Source: JAABVD01 sp965204545
GTDB taxonomy: Bacteria > Verrucomicrobiota > Verrucomicrobiia > Opitutales > UBA2995
Direction: 5' to 3'
Length of the DNA: 64,000 nt
Assembly: GCA_965204545.1 (NCBI GenBank)
Contig: CBDBFA010000003.1
Span: forward strand, 1 to 64,000
Shown here: piece after piece, positions 26,558 to 35,877 of the stretch
How positions within the stretch are numbered: the first letter of the stretch is position 1
Layout of the letters: the number at the start of each line of letters is the position of its first letter
Program-made: the position numbers and the translations under genes
Notes under the pieces: model-generated
Databases searched by the model: none
What the model was told of the DNA's origin: nothing
Seen by the model: only the letters and a program-made list of their open reading frames with translations

Positions 26558-28852
26558 TTACCACTGCTCCCTGATCCGGCTTTCATCATTAACCGAGTCT
26601 TCGTAATAATAGTGTTCGCAGGGGATAAAGATGTCCTTGGGCAATGCTTCTCCGGCCAGGTATTTGGCAAAGGCCTCTACCGTTCCAACGGCCATCTTGG
26701 ACGGAAATTGTTGAGGGGTATCGAGCAGTTTCTTCTCGAATACAGCCTGTTTCCCTGCCGGCGAAGCATCGAATCCGACAAGCTTGATCTGATCCTGCTT
26801 GTTGGCCCTTACGATTGCCGCATAGGCGCCCAGCGCGGATGGGTCGTTGATGGCAAAGAGACCGACGATGTCCGGATGCGCCTGCAGTATATCCGTGGCT
26901 ACGGTGAATCCCTCCGAGCGGCTGCCCTTGGCACTCAACTCAGTGACAATTCGGAGACGACTATTGTTTTCCTTCAGATAGTCCCTGAAACCAGCGACTC
27001 GGAAAATGCAGGAGGAGGCCTCGGGAAAACTCAAAATGGCAATGTCGCCCCTATTGCCAGTCACTTCCATCATGGTCGCCGCAGCCAGTCTGCCTCCCTG
27101 ATAATTATCGCTTCCGATGTGGGAAACGAGCAGGGCATTGGCCTGTTCGTCGGTAACCTGAACATCGAAGGAAAACACCGGAATCCCAGCTTCCCAGGCA
27201 TTGATAACCCCCTCCCCCACCGCCTGGGAATCGGTAGGATTCAGAAAGATGGCATCGTAGCCCTGCGCGGCAAAATCGGCCAATTGGTTGTTTTGCTTGG
27301 CTGCATCCATTTCTCCGCTCAAGGCCACCAGTTCATAACCATGTTTGGCCGCTTCCGCCTCCATCGTATTGGCAATGAGCTTGAAAAACGGGTTGGTCAA
27401 GTCCATGCAGGTCATTCCTATTTTCCCCACTGCCGAGGATCGTTCCCTCTGGATAAAAAACACCGAGGCGGCCAGAAGCACGACCGCGGCGACCGCGATC
27501 CAACCCCACCTCGGGAAGGCCGAGGGGGAGGTGGAGGAAGTGGCTGCGGCCGATCGACCCCGCAGCTTGTCGACCAGAACTGCGGCCAGTATCACCCCGC
27601 CCAGAATAACCTGTTGGGTATAGCTTTCCACCCCCAGCAGGTTCATGCCGTTTTGCAATACCGAGATGATAAAAGCGCCGATGAGGGTGCCGAGAATCCG
27701 ACCCTTGCCACCGGACAGGCTGGTTCCGCCCACCACGACTGCGGCAATGACATACAATTCGTACATCAACCCCAGATTTGGCGTACCGGTATTCAGTTGT
27801 GAGGCCTGAATACATCCGCCCAGTCCCGCCGCCAAACCGCTGACCACATAGACCAGAATCAGGACGAATCGGATGGGCACACCCGATAGCCGGGCCGCTT
27901 CCTCATTGCCACCCACCGCGTAAATGTAGCGCCCATAACGCGTCCGGCTCATGAAGATATGGGCCGCCAGGTAGAGAACCATGAGCAATATCACCGTATT
28001 GGGCACGGCCAGGGTCCTACCCTGCCCCAGCCAAGTCAGCCCGTCGGGCACCTGATAAATGGAAAAGCCCCCCGTAATCATGAAGGCCATGCCCCGGGCC
28101 ATCATCATCACGCCGAGGGTGGTTATGAAGGGCGCTACCCGGAAGCGATGCACGAGGAAACCGCCAAATCCACCGACCACACCGCAGCACAGAATGCCGG
28201 CCAAAAACCCTATGGGAATGACCCAGGCGGGAGCCTCAAGCCCGCCCATTGCCTTCATCAATACCGTGGCCACGACGGCGGAAAGGGCAATCAGACTGCC
28301 CACCGACAAATCGATGCCGCCGGTGATGATCACCATGGTCATCCCAATGGCAATGATAGCAATGACCACGATGCGGTCCACGATTGCCAACAGATTGGAT
28401 CGCTTCAGGAAATCCGGCCAAAGGTAGGATTCCGGGGCAATGAACCGGGCATCGGAATATTCCGGAAAGTAGTCTCCCAAAGAGCCGACGATGGTCCATT
28501 TGAGAATGTCCTCGGTCGCCGCGATGACCTGGAGGGATTTCCCCTCTTTTTTCAAATCATCTACCAGCTTTCGGAAGTCCTGCGGTGAACCGATACTCGT
28601 GAAGACCTCGGTAAATCCCCTGGATTCAAGGGCGGGGGCAAGGGCATTTGCAAAATCGGCCGATCCCTTGTTGCGGGCCCCGACGGCAATGATTACGGCA
28701 TTTTTACCGTACTGGCTTTCAATGACCTCCGTCACCTCATCGACGGCGGCTTCCCCACTGGGTGTTTGCTCCTTCAAGGTCAATAAACTGAAGAACACGC
28801 ACAACCCGATGAGGGCCCAAAGAATTCTGTATTCGTCTAGAAATTTAATCAT
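26558..28852 (-). CDS. Sugar ABC transporter permease fused to periplasmic binding protein (RbsC-RbsB type)
   Basis: 764 residues join two normally separate proteins. After a first membrane segment (residues 11-26) comes a soluble stretch of about 110 residues (30-145) that standard RbsC lacks. Then follows the permease core with MTMVIITGGIDLSVGSLIAL, VAPFITTLGVMMMARGMAF, the EAARLSGVP loop and GGTSLSGGKGRILGTLIGA (to about 440). A further membrane segment (WIAVAAVVLLAASVFFI, about 450-466) leads into a Peripla_BP_4 sugar-binding domain (about 475-764; NPFFKLIANTMEAEAAKHGY, FAINDPSALGAYAA, GFDASPAGKQAV). The binding protein is thus tethered at the outer face of its own permease. The ATPase gene ends 31 bp upstream. 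Ribose or a related sugar is a reasonable but unproven substrate. Confidence 0.92.
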   Translation of the reverse strand: MIKFLDEYRILWALIGLCVFFSLLTLKEQTPSGEAAVDEVTEVIESQYGKNAVIIAVGARNKGSADFANALAPALESRGFTEVFTSIGSPQDFRKLVDDLKKEGKSLQVIAATEDILKWTIVGSLGDYFPEYSDARFIAPESYLWPDFLKRSNLLAIVDRIVVIAIIAIGMTMVIITGGIDLSVGSLIALSAVVATVLMKAMGGLEAPAWVIPIGFLAGILCCGVVGGFGGFLVHRFRVAPFITTLGVMMMARGMAFMITGGFSIYQVPDGLTWLGQGRTLAVPNTVILLMVLYLAAHIFMSRTRYGRYIYAVGGNEEAARLSGVPIRFVLILVYVVSGLAAGLGGCIQASQLNTGTPNLGLMYELYVIAAVVVGGTSLSGGKGRILGTLIGAFIISVLQNGMNLLGVESYTQQVILGGVILAAVLVDKLRGRSAAATSSTSPSAFPRWGWIAVAAVVLLAASVFFIQRERSSAVGKIGMTCMDLTNPFFKLIANTMEAEAAKHGYELVALSGEMDAAKQNNQLADFAAQGYDAIFLNPTDSQAVGEGVINAWEAGIPVFSFDVQVTDEQANALLVSHIGSDNYQGGRLAAATMMEVTGNRGDIAILSFPEASSCIFRVAGFRDYLKENNSRLRIVTELSAKGSRSEGFTVATDILQAHPDIVGLFAINDPSALGAYAAIVRANKQDQIKLVGFDASPAGKQAVFEKKLLDTPQQFPSKMAVGTVEAFAKYLAGEALPKDIFIPCEHYYYEDSVNDESRIREQW

Positions 28853-28883
28853 GAATCCATCTCCGCAGCTCTACCAACTCCCC

Positions 28884-30389
28884 CTATTCCACGGCCAGGT
28901 GCATGAGCTCCTCCTGACTCGCCTCGTTTACTTCTTCAATTTCTCCCTGAATGCGGCCGCCCCGCATGACGATTACGCGGTCGCTCATCCCCAAAATTTC
29001 CGGAAGCTCGCTGCTGATCATGATGATGCCCTTCCCGGCCTCAGCCAAGGCATTCATCAATTGATAGATTTCGAACTTTGCCCCCACGTCGATTCCACGC
29101 GTCGGCTCGTCAAAAATGATGATGTCCGAACGGCGTGCCAGCCATTTGGCCAGGACAACCTTCTGCTGATTGCCGCCGGAAAGATGGGCCGCATCCTGAC
29201 GGGGGCCCGAGGCTTTGATTTTCAACTCCCGGGCAAGCATTTCGTATTGCCCCAGTTCCCGTTTCTCATCCAGGAAGACCGGGCCCGAATATTCCCTTAA
29301 ATTGGGCAATCCGAAATTTTCCAAGACGCTGTGAATCAACACCAGGCCCTGGTTTTTCCTGTCTTCGGTGAGGAGACAGATGCCCTTGGCGATGGCTTGG
29401 CGCGGGTTTTCAATATTCAGCGCCTCACCACCGAGGAATACGGTCCCTGTATCTTTCCTGTCGGCCCCAAAGATCAACCGGACGGTTTCCGTCCTTCCTG
29501 CGCCCACCAAACCGGCAAAACCCAAAATCTCCCCGGCCCGCAGGGAAAAACTCACATCCCTGACCACCTCCCCGCGGGACAAATTTTCCACCCGCAAACA
29601 TTCTTTGCCCGGCTGAGATTGGCGCCCGGGAAACTCCGACTCCAGCGACCGGCCAACCATCCACTCGATTAAACGGGACCGGTTTACCCTCGACACCGGT
29701 TTGGTCGCGACTTGTCTGCCATCCCGCAAAACCATCACCCGGTCGGCTATTTCAAACACTTCTTCCAAGCGATGGCTAATGTAGATGATTCCGATTCCCT
29801 CTTCTTTCAAATCCCTGATTATGGAAAAGAGCCGATCGACTTCCTGTTGGGTCAGGGTGGCGGAGGGCTCATCCATGACCAGGATCCTTGCCTCCAGCGA
29901 AAGCGCCTTGGCAATCTCAACCAATTGCTGTTCAGCAATGGTCAGATCCCGGCACAAGGTTTCGGAATCGAGCTTCAACCCGAGGCGTTGAAAGAGCTTG
30001 TTTACCCCTTCTGCTTCCCGTTTTTCGTCCAGAAACCAAACCTTTTTCCTCTCCCGACCAAGGTAGATGTTCTCCCGGACATTCAAATCAGGTATCAGGT
30101 TGAACTCCTGATAAATAATGGAGACCCCCAGGGTTTGGGCCAGGGAGGGCGAATCGACGGATACCTGCTTGCCCTGCATGAACATCGCACCCGAATCGGC
30201 CCGATGAGCCCCTCCCAGAATTTTGATCAAAGTGCTTTTACCTGCGCCGTTCTCTCCTATCAGAGCCAAAACCTCACCCGCTTCGAGGCGGAGGGATACA
30301 TCATCCAGGGCCCGCACCCCGGGAAAGGTTTTGGAAATGCCCTGGATTTCCAGTAATGGAGCCTGGGCTGAGTTTGCTGGTTCGAGCAT
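28884..30389 (-). CDS. Sugar ABC transporter ATPase, RbsA/XylG-type double domain
   Basis: 501 residues with two ABC domains. The first has Walker A GENGAGKST (residues 45-53), signature-like LTIAEQQLVEIAKAL and Walker B ILVMDEPSATLT; the second has the degenerate Walker A of this family (LVGAGRTETVRLI) and an intact LSGGNQQKVVLAKWL and FDEPTRGIDVGAK. This is the CUT2 carbohydrate importer ATPase. It is the first gene of a two-gene operon with the fused permease/binding protein and is divergent from the TIM-barrel isomerase gene at 30513, with which it may share regulation and substrate. Confidence 0.95.
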   Translation of the reverse strand: MLEPANSAQAPLLEIQGISKTFPGVRALDDVSLRLEAGEVLALIGENGAGKSTLIKILGGAHRADSGAMFMQGKQVSVDSPSLAQTLGVSIIYQEFNLIPDLNVRENIYLGRERKKVWFLDEKREAEGVNKLFQRLGLKLDSETLCRDLTIAEQQLVEIAKALSLEARILVMDEPSATLTQQEVDRLFSIIRDLKEEGIGIIYISHRLEEVFEIADRVMVLRDGRQVATKPVSRVNRSRLIEWMVGRSLESEFPGRQSQPGKECLRVENLSRGEVVRDVSFSLRAGEILGFAGLVGAGRTETVRLIFGADRKDTGTVFLGGEALNIENPRQAIAKGICLLTEDRKNQGLVLIHSVLENFGLPNLREYSGPVFLDEKRELGQYEMLARELKIKASGPRQDAAHLSGGNQQKVVLAKWLARRSDIIIFDEPTRGIDVGAKFEIYQLMNALAEAGKGIIMISSELPEILGMSDRVIVMRGGRIQGEIEEVNEASQEELMHLAVE

Positions 30390-30512
30390 AAATGGATTTC
30401 TCAGTAAAGGGCCATCACCAAACCATAGACAAGACCAAACAGGCGCTGCAGCACCAGGGGCCGGTCCTCATTTTACCCTTTTCCCCTACCCGAGTTCCAC
30501 TATGGTGACGCC

Positions 30513-31472
30513 ATGAATAGACGAAATTTCCTCAAATCCACCAGTCTGACTATGGCCGCTTCGACCATCCCCTGGAACCTTGGCCTGGAATCGGCCAGCG
30601 GCAGCCAGCGCCCCTTCAAAATTTCCCTCGCCCAATGGTCGCTGCACCGGAGGCTGTTTGGCAGGGACGGGGAGGAACCAATGGACAATCTGGATTTTGC
30701 CAAAACGGCCCGGGAACTGGGAATCGAGGGTATCGAATACGTGAACCAATTCTTTATGGATAAGGCCCGGAATGGGGAGTACCTCAAGGAAATGAATCGT
30801 CGAGCATCGGGGGAAGGCGCGGTCAACCTTCTCATCATGGTGGACCGGGAAGGACAATTGGGTCATCCCGATAGCGCCGAGCGCATGCAAACGGTGGAAA
30901 ATCACGTCAAATGGTTGGAAGCCGCCGCCACTTTGGGATGTCACTCCCTTCGGGTCAACGCGGCGAGCCGGGGAACCTACGAAGAACAGCAAAAGTTGGC
31001 CGCCGACGGCCTGAGAAGACTCAGCGAAAAGGGGGATGAATTCGGCCTCAACGTAATTGTGGAAAACCACGGGGGCCTTTCCTCAAACGGCAAGTGGCTG
31101 TCCGGGGTAATGGATCTGGTCGATCACCCCAGGTGCGGCACCCTTCCGGACTTTGGGAATTTCCTGATCGATCCGGAGAAGGGGGAATGGTACGACATTT
31201 ATCAGGGCATGGAGGATCTGATGCCCTACGCCAAAGCCGTCAGCGCCAAGTCTTACGACTGGGGGGTGAGCAGCGACCCCAACGTCACGGTAAGTCAGCG
31301 AAAGGGGCGGGAGACCCAGGTGGATTTCAAACGCACCATGGAAATCGTCCTCAAGCACGGGTATCACAGTTATGTCGGCATCGAATACGAAGGTCACAAG
31401 CATCCTTCAATGGAAGGCATTGCCCTGACCAAGGCCGTGCTGGACAGGCTCAGCGCCGAATTGGGAAGTTGA
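30513..31472 (+). CDS. Tat-exported sugar isomerase/epimerase-like TIM-barrel protein
   Basis: 319 residues. The N-terminus MNRRNFLKSTSLTMAASTIP is a twin-arginine signal, so the folded protein is exported. The rest is an AP endonuclease family 2/xylose isomerase-like TIM barrel; the metal-binding acids are likely in VIVENHGGL, LPDFGNF and YVGIEYEGH. It is divergent from the sugar ABC transporter operon and probably acts on the same sugars before uptake. The ATG at 30513 follows CTATGGTGACGCC. The exact reaction cannot be assigned. Confidence 0.88.
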   Translation: MNRRNFLKSTSLTMAASTIPWNLGLESASGSQRPFKISLAQWSLHRRLFGRDGEEPMDNLDFAKTARELGIEGIEYVNQFFMDKARNGEYLKEMNRRASGEGAVNLLIMVDREGQLGHPDSAERMQTVENHVKWLEAAATLGCHSLRVNAASRGTYEEQQKLAADGLRRLSEKGDEFGLNVIVENHGGLSSNGKWLSGVMDLVDHPRCGTLPDFGNFLIDPEKGEWYDIYQGMEDLMPYAKAVSAKSYDWGVSSDPNVTVSQRKGRETQVDFKRTMEIVLKHGYHSYVGIEYEGHKHPSMEGIALTKAVLDRLSAELGS

Positions 31473-31480
31473 TGGCCGGC

Positions 31481-32257
31481 TCAACTACCGGCCCGAGCCT
31501 CTTTTTCAAGGCAGACGTTGCACACCCCTTTTCCCTTCCTATAACGGAATTCCCTTTCCGGGTTGGATTTGTCGGTGGAGCCGCATACGGAACAGGTATG
31601 GAATGGTTGGTCCTGCATCTCCTGCATTTTCCGGGTGTGGGCCTGACGCCGTTTTCGGTAGTGAAGGGTCCGGTAAAGATCCTTGCCGAAAAACAGAAGG
31701 TAGTTGGCCATGGAGGCGCAGATGATGAAGCGTGAGGGCCAGCCACCCGTAAAAAAGGCCAAAATCAGGAGGGCCAGGGAGATCAAAGCCAGCCACTTTA
31801 CCTTTACCGGAAGGATGAAGAACAGCATGAACTCAAAATTCGGGTAGAGGGTGGCAAAGGCAAAGAACACCGTCAGCGCAATGTAATAATTGGTATAATA
31901 ATAGTAGGGAAACACCAGGGAGGCCAAAAAGGTGAACGCCGCTCCCAAAAAGATAAACAGGTTGAATTTGAAGGTTCCCCACTGTCCCTCCAAAGCTGAG
32001 GAAATCATCCAAAAAATGTACCAGGCGAACACCAGAAAAACGGGATGCCAGGTTACGGGCGGAATAAAGAGAAAGGTTACAAGGCGCCAAACCTGACCGT
32101 TCAGTACTAGAATCGGGTTCAGGTAGAACCATTCCACCGGCAGAATCTTAAACCAATTGGCCGTCCATACAATGACTTGTCCCGCCACCAGATAGAGGGC
32201 CAGGTTGGCAATGGCCAAGTGGCTGAATCGCCTTTCCAATTTTTCGATCCATGTCAT
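31481..32257 (-). CDS. Rhomboid-like membrane protein without catalytic serine, C-terminal zinc ribbon
   Basis: 258 residues with five or six membrane segments and the rhomboid-type text ALEGQWGTFKFNLFIFLGA after a WRLVTFLF segment. The GxSG motif and the catalytic histidine of active rhomboids are not seen where they should be, so it is probably not a protease. The C-terminus is a soluble zinc ribbon: C222-x2-C225 and C246-x2-C249 (CSVC, CNVC). It is the third gene on the minus strand after sppA and sufT, 81 bp after sufT, and is convergent with the TIM-barrel gene. Its function is unknown; a membrane-protein quality role alongside SppA is only a guess. Confidence 0.75.
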   Translation of the reverse strand: MTWIEKLERRFSHLAIANLALYLVAGQVIVWTANWFKILPVEWFYLNPILVLNGQVWRLVTFLFIPPVTWHPVFLVFAWYIFWMISSALEGQWGTFKFNLFIFLGAAFTFLASLVFPYYYYTNYYIALTVFFAFATLYPNFEFMLFFILPVKVKWLALISLALLILAFFTGGWPSRFIICASMANYLLFFGKDLYRTLHYRKRRQAHTRKMQEMQDQPFHTCSVCGSTDKSNPEREFRYRKGKGVCNVCLEKEARAGS

Positions 32258-32338
32258 AAGCCAGTTCTTCCCGACAAGGGGATTCAGACAACAGCCCGGC
32301 TCCCAACCTGTCCAGAACTATCAGGGAGGTCCCCAGTC

Positions 32339-32893
32339 TCAATCCAGGCCCAGGATCTTCCGTCCCTCCGGACTGATCATATGAGGATTCCAGACGGGAT
32401 CCCAGACGATATCCACCTGGGCTGAACCGACCTCGGGCAGGGATTCGATCTTCTCTCGGGCATCCGCCGCGATGGCCGGACCCATTCCACACCCCTGGGC
32501 GGTGAGGGTCATTTTAACAAAGACCTGGTATTGGCCGTTTGCCTCCTTCTCGCTGTGCAAGTCGTAGATAAGCCCAAGGTCGACTATATTGACGGGAATT
32601 TCCGGATCGAAGCAGGTTCTCAGCGCATCCCAAACCCCAGCGTCGGAAAATGCTCCCGCCGCCCCCGTTTGCGTCTTCTCTTCCACTCCATAGGCGGCTT
32701 CGGCCCCTTCCCCCAAGGCATCCAGATCGCCGGAGCCTATCCGGTAAAGTCCTCCGCGGGCCTGCACCGTAACCGTTCCTCCCAAAGCCTGGACGAGCAT
32801 TGCCTTGGTGCCCGCACCAAGCTCCAAAACGTCTCCGGACGGGATCAATGTGACCCGGCAATCCCGTGTGAGAATGAAATTTGTCTGGGCCAT
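32339..32893 (-). CDS. sufT: Fe-S cluster assembly protein SufT (MIP18/DUF59 family)
   Basis: 184 residues. The MIP18 domain covers about residues 84-184 with the family motifs DPEIPVNIVDLGLIYDL, TLTAQGCGMGP (reactive Cys135) and VWDPVWNPHMIS. An extra N-terminal domain of about 70 residues, RDCRVTLIPSGDVLELGAGT, is typical of the stand-alone SufT family rather than of ApbC/PaaD fusions. SufT helps deliver iron-sulfur clusters; the window's IspG is one enzyme that needs them. No other suf gene is present. It starts 9 bp after the sppA stop, so the two are one transcript. Confidence 0.9.
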   Translation of the reverse strand: MAQTNFILTRDCRVTLIPSGDVLELGAGTKAMLVQALGGTVTVQARGGLYRIGSGDLDALGEGAEAAYGVEEKTQTGAAGAFSDAGVWDALRTCFDPEIPVNIVDLGLIYDLHSEKEANGQYQVFVKMTLTAQGCGMGPAIAADAREKIESLPEVGSAQVDIVWDPVWNPHMISPEGRKILGLD

Positions 32894-32902
32894 GCTCGGT
32901 CC

Positions 32903-34702
32903 TTAGAAGAGTTGGAAATTGATATCGGGAAGCAGATATACGCCCCGAGGATCGTCAAACGCTTTGAGCCATTCAAGTTCATTCTCGATGCGCCGGGCAA
33001 TGCGCCGGGTGGGATCCAAGGAAACATCCAAATCGCGGTCTTCCAGCATGGCTTGAATCACTTCCTCCAGATTGTGGGCGCGGGGGTAATCCACTACGCG
33101 GTAATCGGATTCGAGACCGGCCATTTCAACCGCCTCGGCAATGGCGTCCTCCAGGCCGCCGATTTCATCGACCAGGCCCACCTCGAGCGCTTCCTGGCCC
33201 ATCCAGACCCGGCCCTGGGCCACGGAATCGGTGTATTCGATTTCCATATCCCGCGACTCGGCAACTTTTTGCAGGAATTTATCATAGTACCATTCCGTGG
33301 TTTCCCGCAGTTGGGCCATTTCCCCCTCCGTTTGGGGGCGCGTGATGGTCCAACTGCCCGCGTAATCGTGGGTGGAGGCATAATCCCAATTCAGGCCGAA
33401 ATCCTCCGCAATTTCCTGGACGTTGAAAATGATGCCGAACACCCCGATGGACCCGGTAATGGTATTGGGTTGGGCAAATATCCTGTCGGCATAGGTGGAC
33501 ACCCAGTACCCGCCGCTGGCGGCGACGTAACCCATGGATGCAACCACTGGTTTGGATCCCCTCAGCAAACGAACTTCGCGCTGAATGATTTCCGATGCCT
33601 GGGCGCCTCCACCCGGGCTGTTGACGCGTAAAACCACCGCTTTGACCGAATCGTCCAATCGCACGTCCCGCAATCGGCGGGCGATCTTCTTGCCGCCGAC
33701 CTGGTCGTAATCGCCTTCGCCACCCACGATAACCCCCTCGATATATACCACTGCGACTTTGTTCTCGCTCTTGGATGATCCGTTCACGGGGTTGGCCTTC
33801 ATGTAGTCGGCCAGGTCGACCTGGGTAACGGTGCGTTCATCCGGGTCGTCTCCCGTTATCTCCTTCAGTTGATCGAGAACTTCATCGAAATAGATCAATT
33901 CGTCCACCAAACCGGTATCGAGAGCCTGTTCCGCCCGGAAGGAGCGGTCCCGATTTGCCGCCGCATTCAATCGGTCGAGCGGGATTTCCCTCGATTCGGC
34001 CGCCGCCTCGGCCATGGAATCCCAAAGTCCCTGAATCATTTCGGTTACCTGCAGGCGATGTTCCTCACTCATGCTATCCCGCACAAAGGGCTCGATCCCC
34101 GACTTGAATTTACCGGCCCGGACGGGTTGGACGCCGATTCCCCACTTTTCCAAAGCGTTGGCGTAGAACGTCATTTCGACACCCATTCCATTGAAGTAAA
34201 TCTCCCCAAAGGGATTCATGACCACCTCGTCCGCCACGCTCATCAGGTAGTAGTCCCGAGTCAGGGCATTGAGCACATAGGCATAAATGCGCTTGCCGCT
34301 CTTTTTAAAATCCTCCAGGGCTGCCCGCACCTCCCTGATGGCGGCGTAACCGGAACCGAAGTTGACCGACTGCAGGTTACCGTGGAGGAATATGCCCTCG
34401 ATCCTATCGTCGGTTTTGGCGAATTCGATGGTGTTGAGCAGGTCTCTCAGGCCCACACTCTTCATGTGGGAAGCCAAAAGCGCTTCCTCGATGATCCGGT
34501 CGATACTCGCGGTGGGCGGTTTGTCATTGATACTGAGGCTGAGATCGACCACCAGCATGGCGTTCTCCGGGACCTGGGGTTCCGGGTCCTGCAGAACCTG
34601 GGCAACCAGGACCAGGAACAGGATAGCCATCACTCCAAAGAGGAAAAAGGCTATGAGGGTTCCGAGAACGCTACTGAAGGTGTTTTTGATAAAATCCAAC
34701 AT
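32903..34702 (-). CDS. sppA: Signal peptide peptidase SppA, 67-kDa type
   Basis: 599 residues with the duplicated S49 peptidase plan of E. coli SppA. An N-terminal membrane anchor (about residues 13-35) is followed by a first domain with the general-base lysine in AGKFKSGIEPF (Lys198 or Lys200) and a second with the nucleophile Ser396 in GYVAASGGYW. LRVNSPGGGAQASE and NTITGSIGVFG are also characteristic. It degrades cleaved signal peptides in the inner membrane from the periplasmic side. It is the first gene of the sppA-sufT(-rhomboid-like) unit. MITE copy E lies 82 bp upstream of its ATG. Confidence 0.96.
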   Translation of the reverse strand: MLDFIKNTFSSVLGTLIAFFLFGVMAILFLVLVAQVLQDPEPQVPENAMLVVDLSLSINDKPPTASIDRIIEEALLASHMKSVGLRDLLNTIEFAKTDDRIEGIFLHGNLQSVNFGSGYAAIREVRAALEDFKKSGKRIYAYVLNALTRDYYLMSVADEVVMNPFGEIYFNGMGVEMTFYANALEKWGIGVQPVRAGKFKSGIEPFVRDSMSEEHRLQVTEMIQGLWDSMAEAAAESREIPLDRLNAAANRDRSFRAEQALDTGLVDELIYFDEVLDQLKEITGDDPDERTVTQVDLADYMKANPVNGSSKSENKVAVVYIEGVIVGGEGDYDQVGGKKIARRLRDVRLDDSVKAVVLRVNSPGGGAQASEIIQREVRLLRGSKPVVASMGYVAASGGYWVSTYADRIFAQPNTITGSIGVFGIIFNVQEIAEDFGLNWDYASTHDYAGSWTITRPQTEGEMAQLRETTEWYYDKFLQKVAESRDMEIEYTDSVAQGRVWMGQEALEVGLVDEIGGLEDAIAEAVEMAGLESDYRVVDYPRAHNLEEVIQAMLEDRDLDVSLDPTRRIARRIENELEWLKAFDDPRGVYLLPDINFQLF

Positions 34703-34784
34703 ATTTTTTAAATCGGCTTGTTAGCAGAGGTTTGAACAGGCATTGCACCAAGGAAGGCGTAGCGTCAAGCGCCGGGTTCCATTC

Positions 34785-34965
34785 CTAGCCCGCATGTATC
34801 ACAAAATTCGTCGCGAGCGAACGGAGATCGAGTGCTGGTGCGGGTTTCGAGCCGATGAGGGGGTGAAGCTGGGTCGACACCCTGCAAAGTCCCGAATCCA
34901 ACGAAATCCGCACCAGCGCCGATATACCGGAGCGCAGTAGAAGATTTGTGAGACATGCGGGCTAG
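34785..34965 (+). mobile_element. Structured MITE, copy E (173 bp plus CTAG direct repeats)
   Basis: Element proper 34789-34961, beginning CCCGCATGTATCACAAAATT and ending GATTTGTGAGACATGCGGG, with CTAG at 34785-34788 and 34962-34965. It occupies nearly half of the 406-bp gap between divergent genes sppA and the coiled-coil protein. The remaining bases of that gap (34703-34784 and 34966-35108) show no gene; AT-rich stretches at 34966-35050 may hold the plus-strand promoter. Confidence 0.9.
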
Positions 34966-35108
34966 GGAAAAGGTTAAACAAACTATTGAAGAAACTTGGA
35001 ATCCAATAGAATGTCATATTCAGTTAAACCACAAAATAGAAAATATGCCGTATGTCGATTCCAGGCAGCTATCAACCCTGAAATCCATTATCCCAACCCA
35101 ACTGCCTC

Positions 35109-35807
35109 ATGAGTAAGAAAAAATCCGCCAATGCCCTGACCGCTGCCGTGATAATTGCCGTGGCCGGATGGGCGCTGTTTTTGCAGAAATACATGAAAGA
35201 AGGCTCCGATTCCGATAATCCTGCCAATGACTTGGCCGCCTCATCCGTCATCCAGGAAGAGGATGGGAACGGGCAAATCAGCGCGGAGGAACTGGCCCGA
35301 TTAGAGCGGGAAAAAGAAGAAGCCCTTCGCATGGCCAAGCTGCAAATGGAGCAGGCCAAAGCCGATCAGGAACGCAAGATTGCAGAAGTTCAGGCCCGCC
35401 TGGCCAAAGAGGAAGCAGCCCGGGCGGCGGCGGAGGAAAAAGCCCTACAAACGCGAGCCAGGTTGGATGACTTGTCCGAAATGCTGGAGGCGGCTAAGGC
35501 AAGTTTTGAAAAATTGTCTTCTGAGAGCGCTGAAAATTCTCAAATCCAAAAAGCCGAGATGGCCGCCGCCATCGAAGCGGCTCAAAAGGAGAAGGATGAG
35601 CTGAAGCGTCAGCAGGAAGAGCTGGAGCGAAAGAGGTTGATGGCGTTGGCCGAGCAGGAACGAATCGAAGCCGAGTTACGGGCCGAGCTCGAAAAGTACA
35701 GGAGAATAGAGAATTGGGACTACAGCTACCCGGTCCTGCCCGAGCATTTCAAGCGGGCCGCCCATATCTCCGTACAGGCCAAGATGAAGGCTAATCCCAA
35801 CCAATGA
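35109..35807 (+). CDS. Membrane-anchored coiled-coil protein with EF-hand-like loop
   Basis: 232 residues: a basic N-terminus (MSKKKSANA), one membrane segment (about residues 9-26, LTAAVIIAVAGWALFL), a short acidic linker, then a long Ala/Glu/Lys-rich coiled coil from about residue 60 to 200 (LEREKEEALRMAKLQMEQAK and similar), and a short C-terminal segment (NWDYSYPVLPEHFKRAAHIS). Residues 50-61 (EEDGNGQISAEE) fit the EF-hand loop spacing except that position 1 is Glu rather than Asp. No family is recognised. It is followed 70 bp later by apt; a link is not evident. Confidence 0.75.
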   Translation: MSKKKSANALTAAVIIAVAGWALFLQKYMKEGSDSDNPANDLAASSVIQEEDGNGQISAEELARLEREKEEALRMAKLQMEQAKADQERKIAEVQARLAKEEAARAAAEEKALQTRARLDDLSEMLEAAKASFEKLSSESAENSQIQKAEMAAAIEAAQKEKDELKRQQEELERKRLMALAEQERIEAELRAELEKYRRIENWDYSYPVLPEHFKRAAHISVQAKMKANPNQ

Positions 35808-35877
35808 CCGGATAAGCGAAACCGGCAATTCGGGTCGTTGAAACGATGGGTGGGTTAACGGGGTGAAATAACCACTC

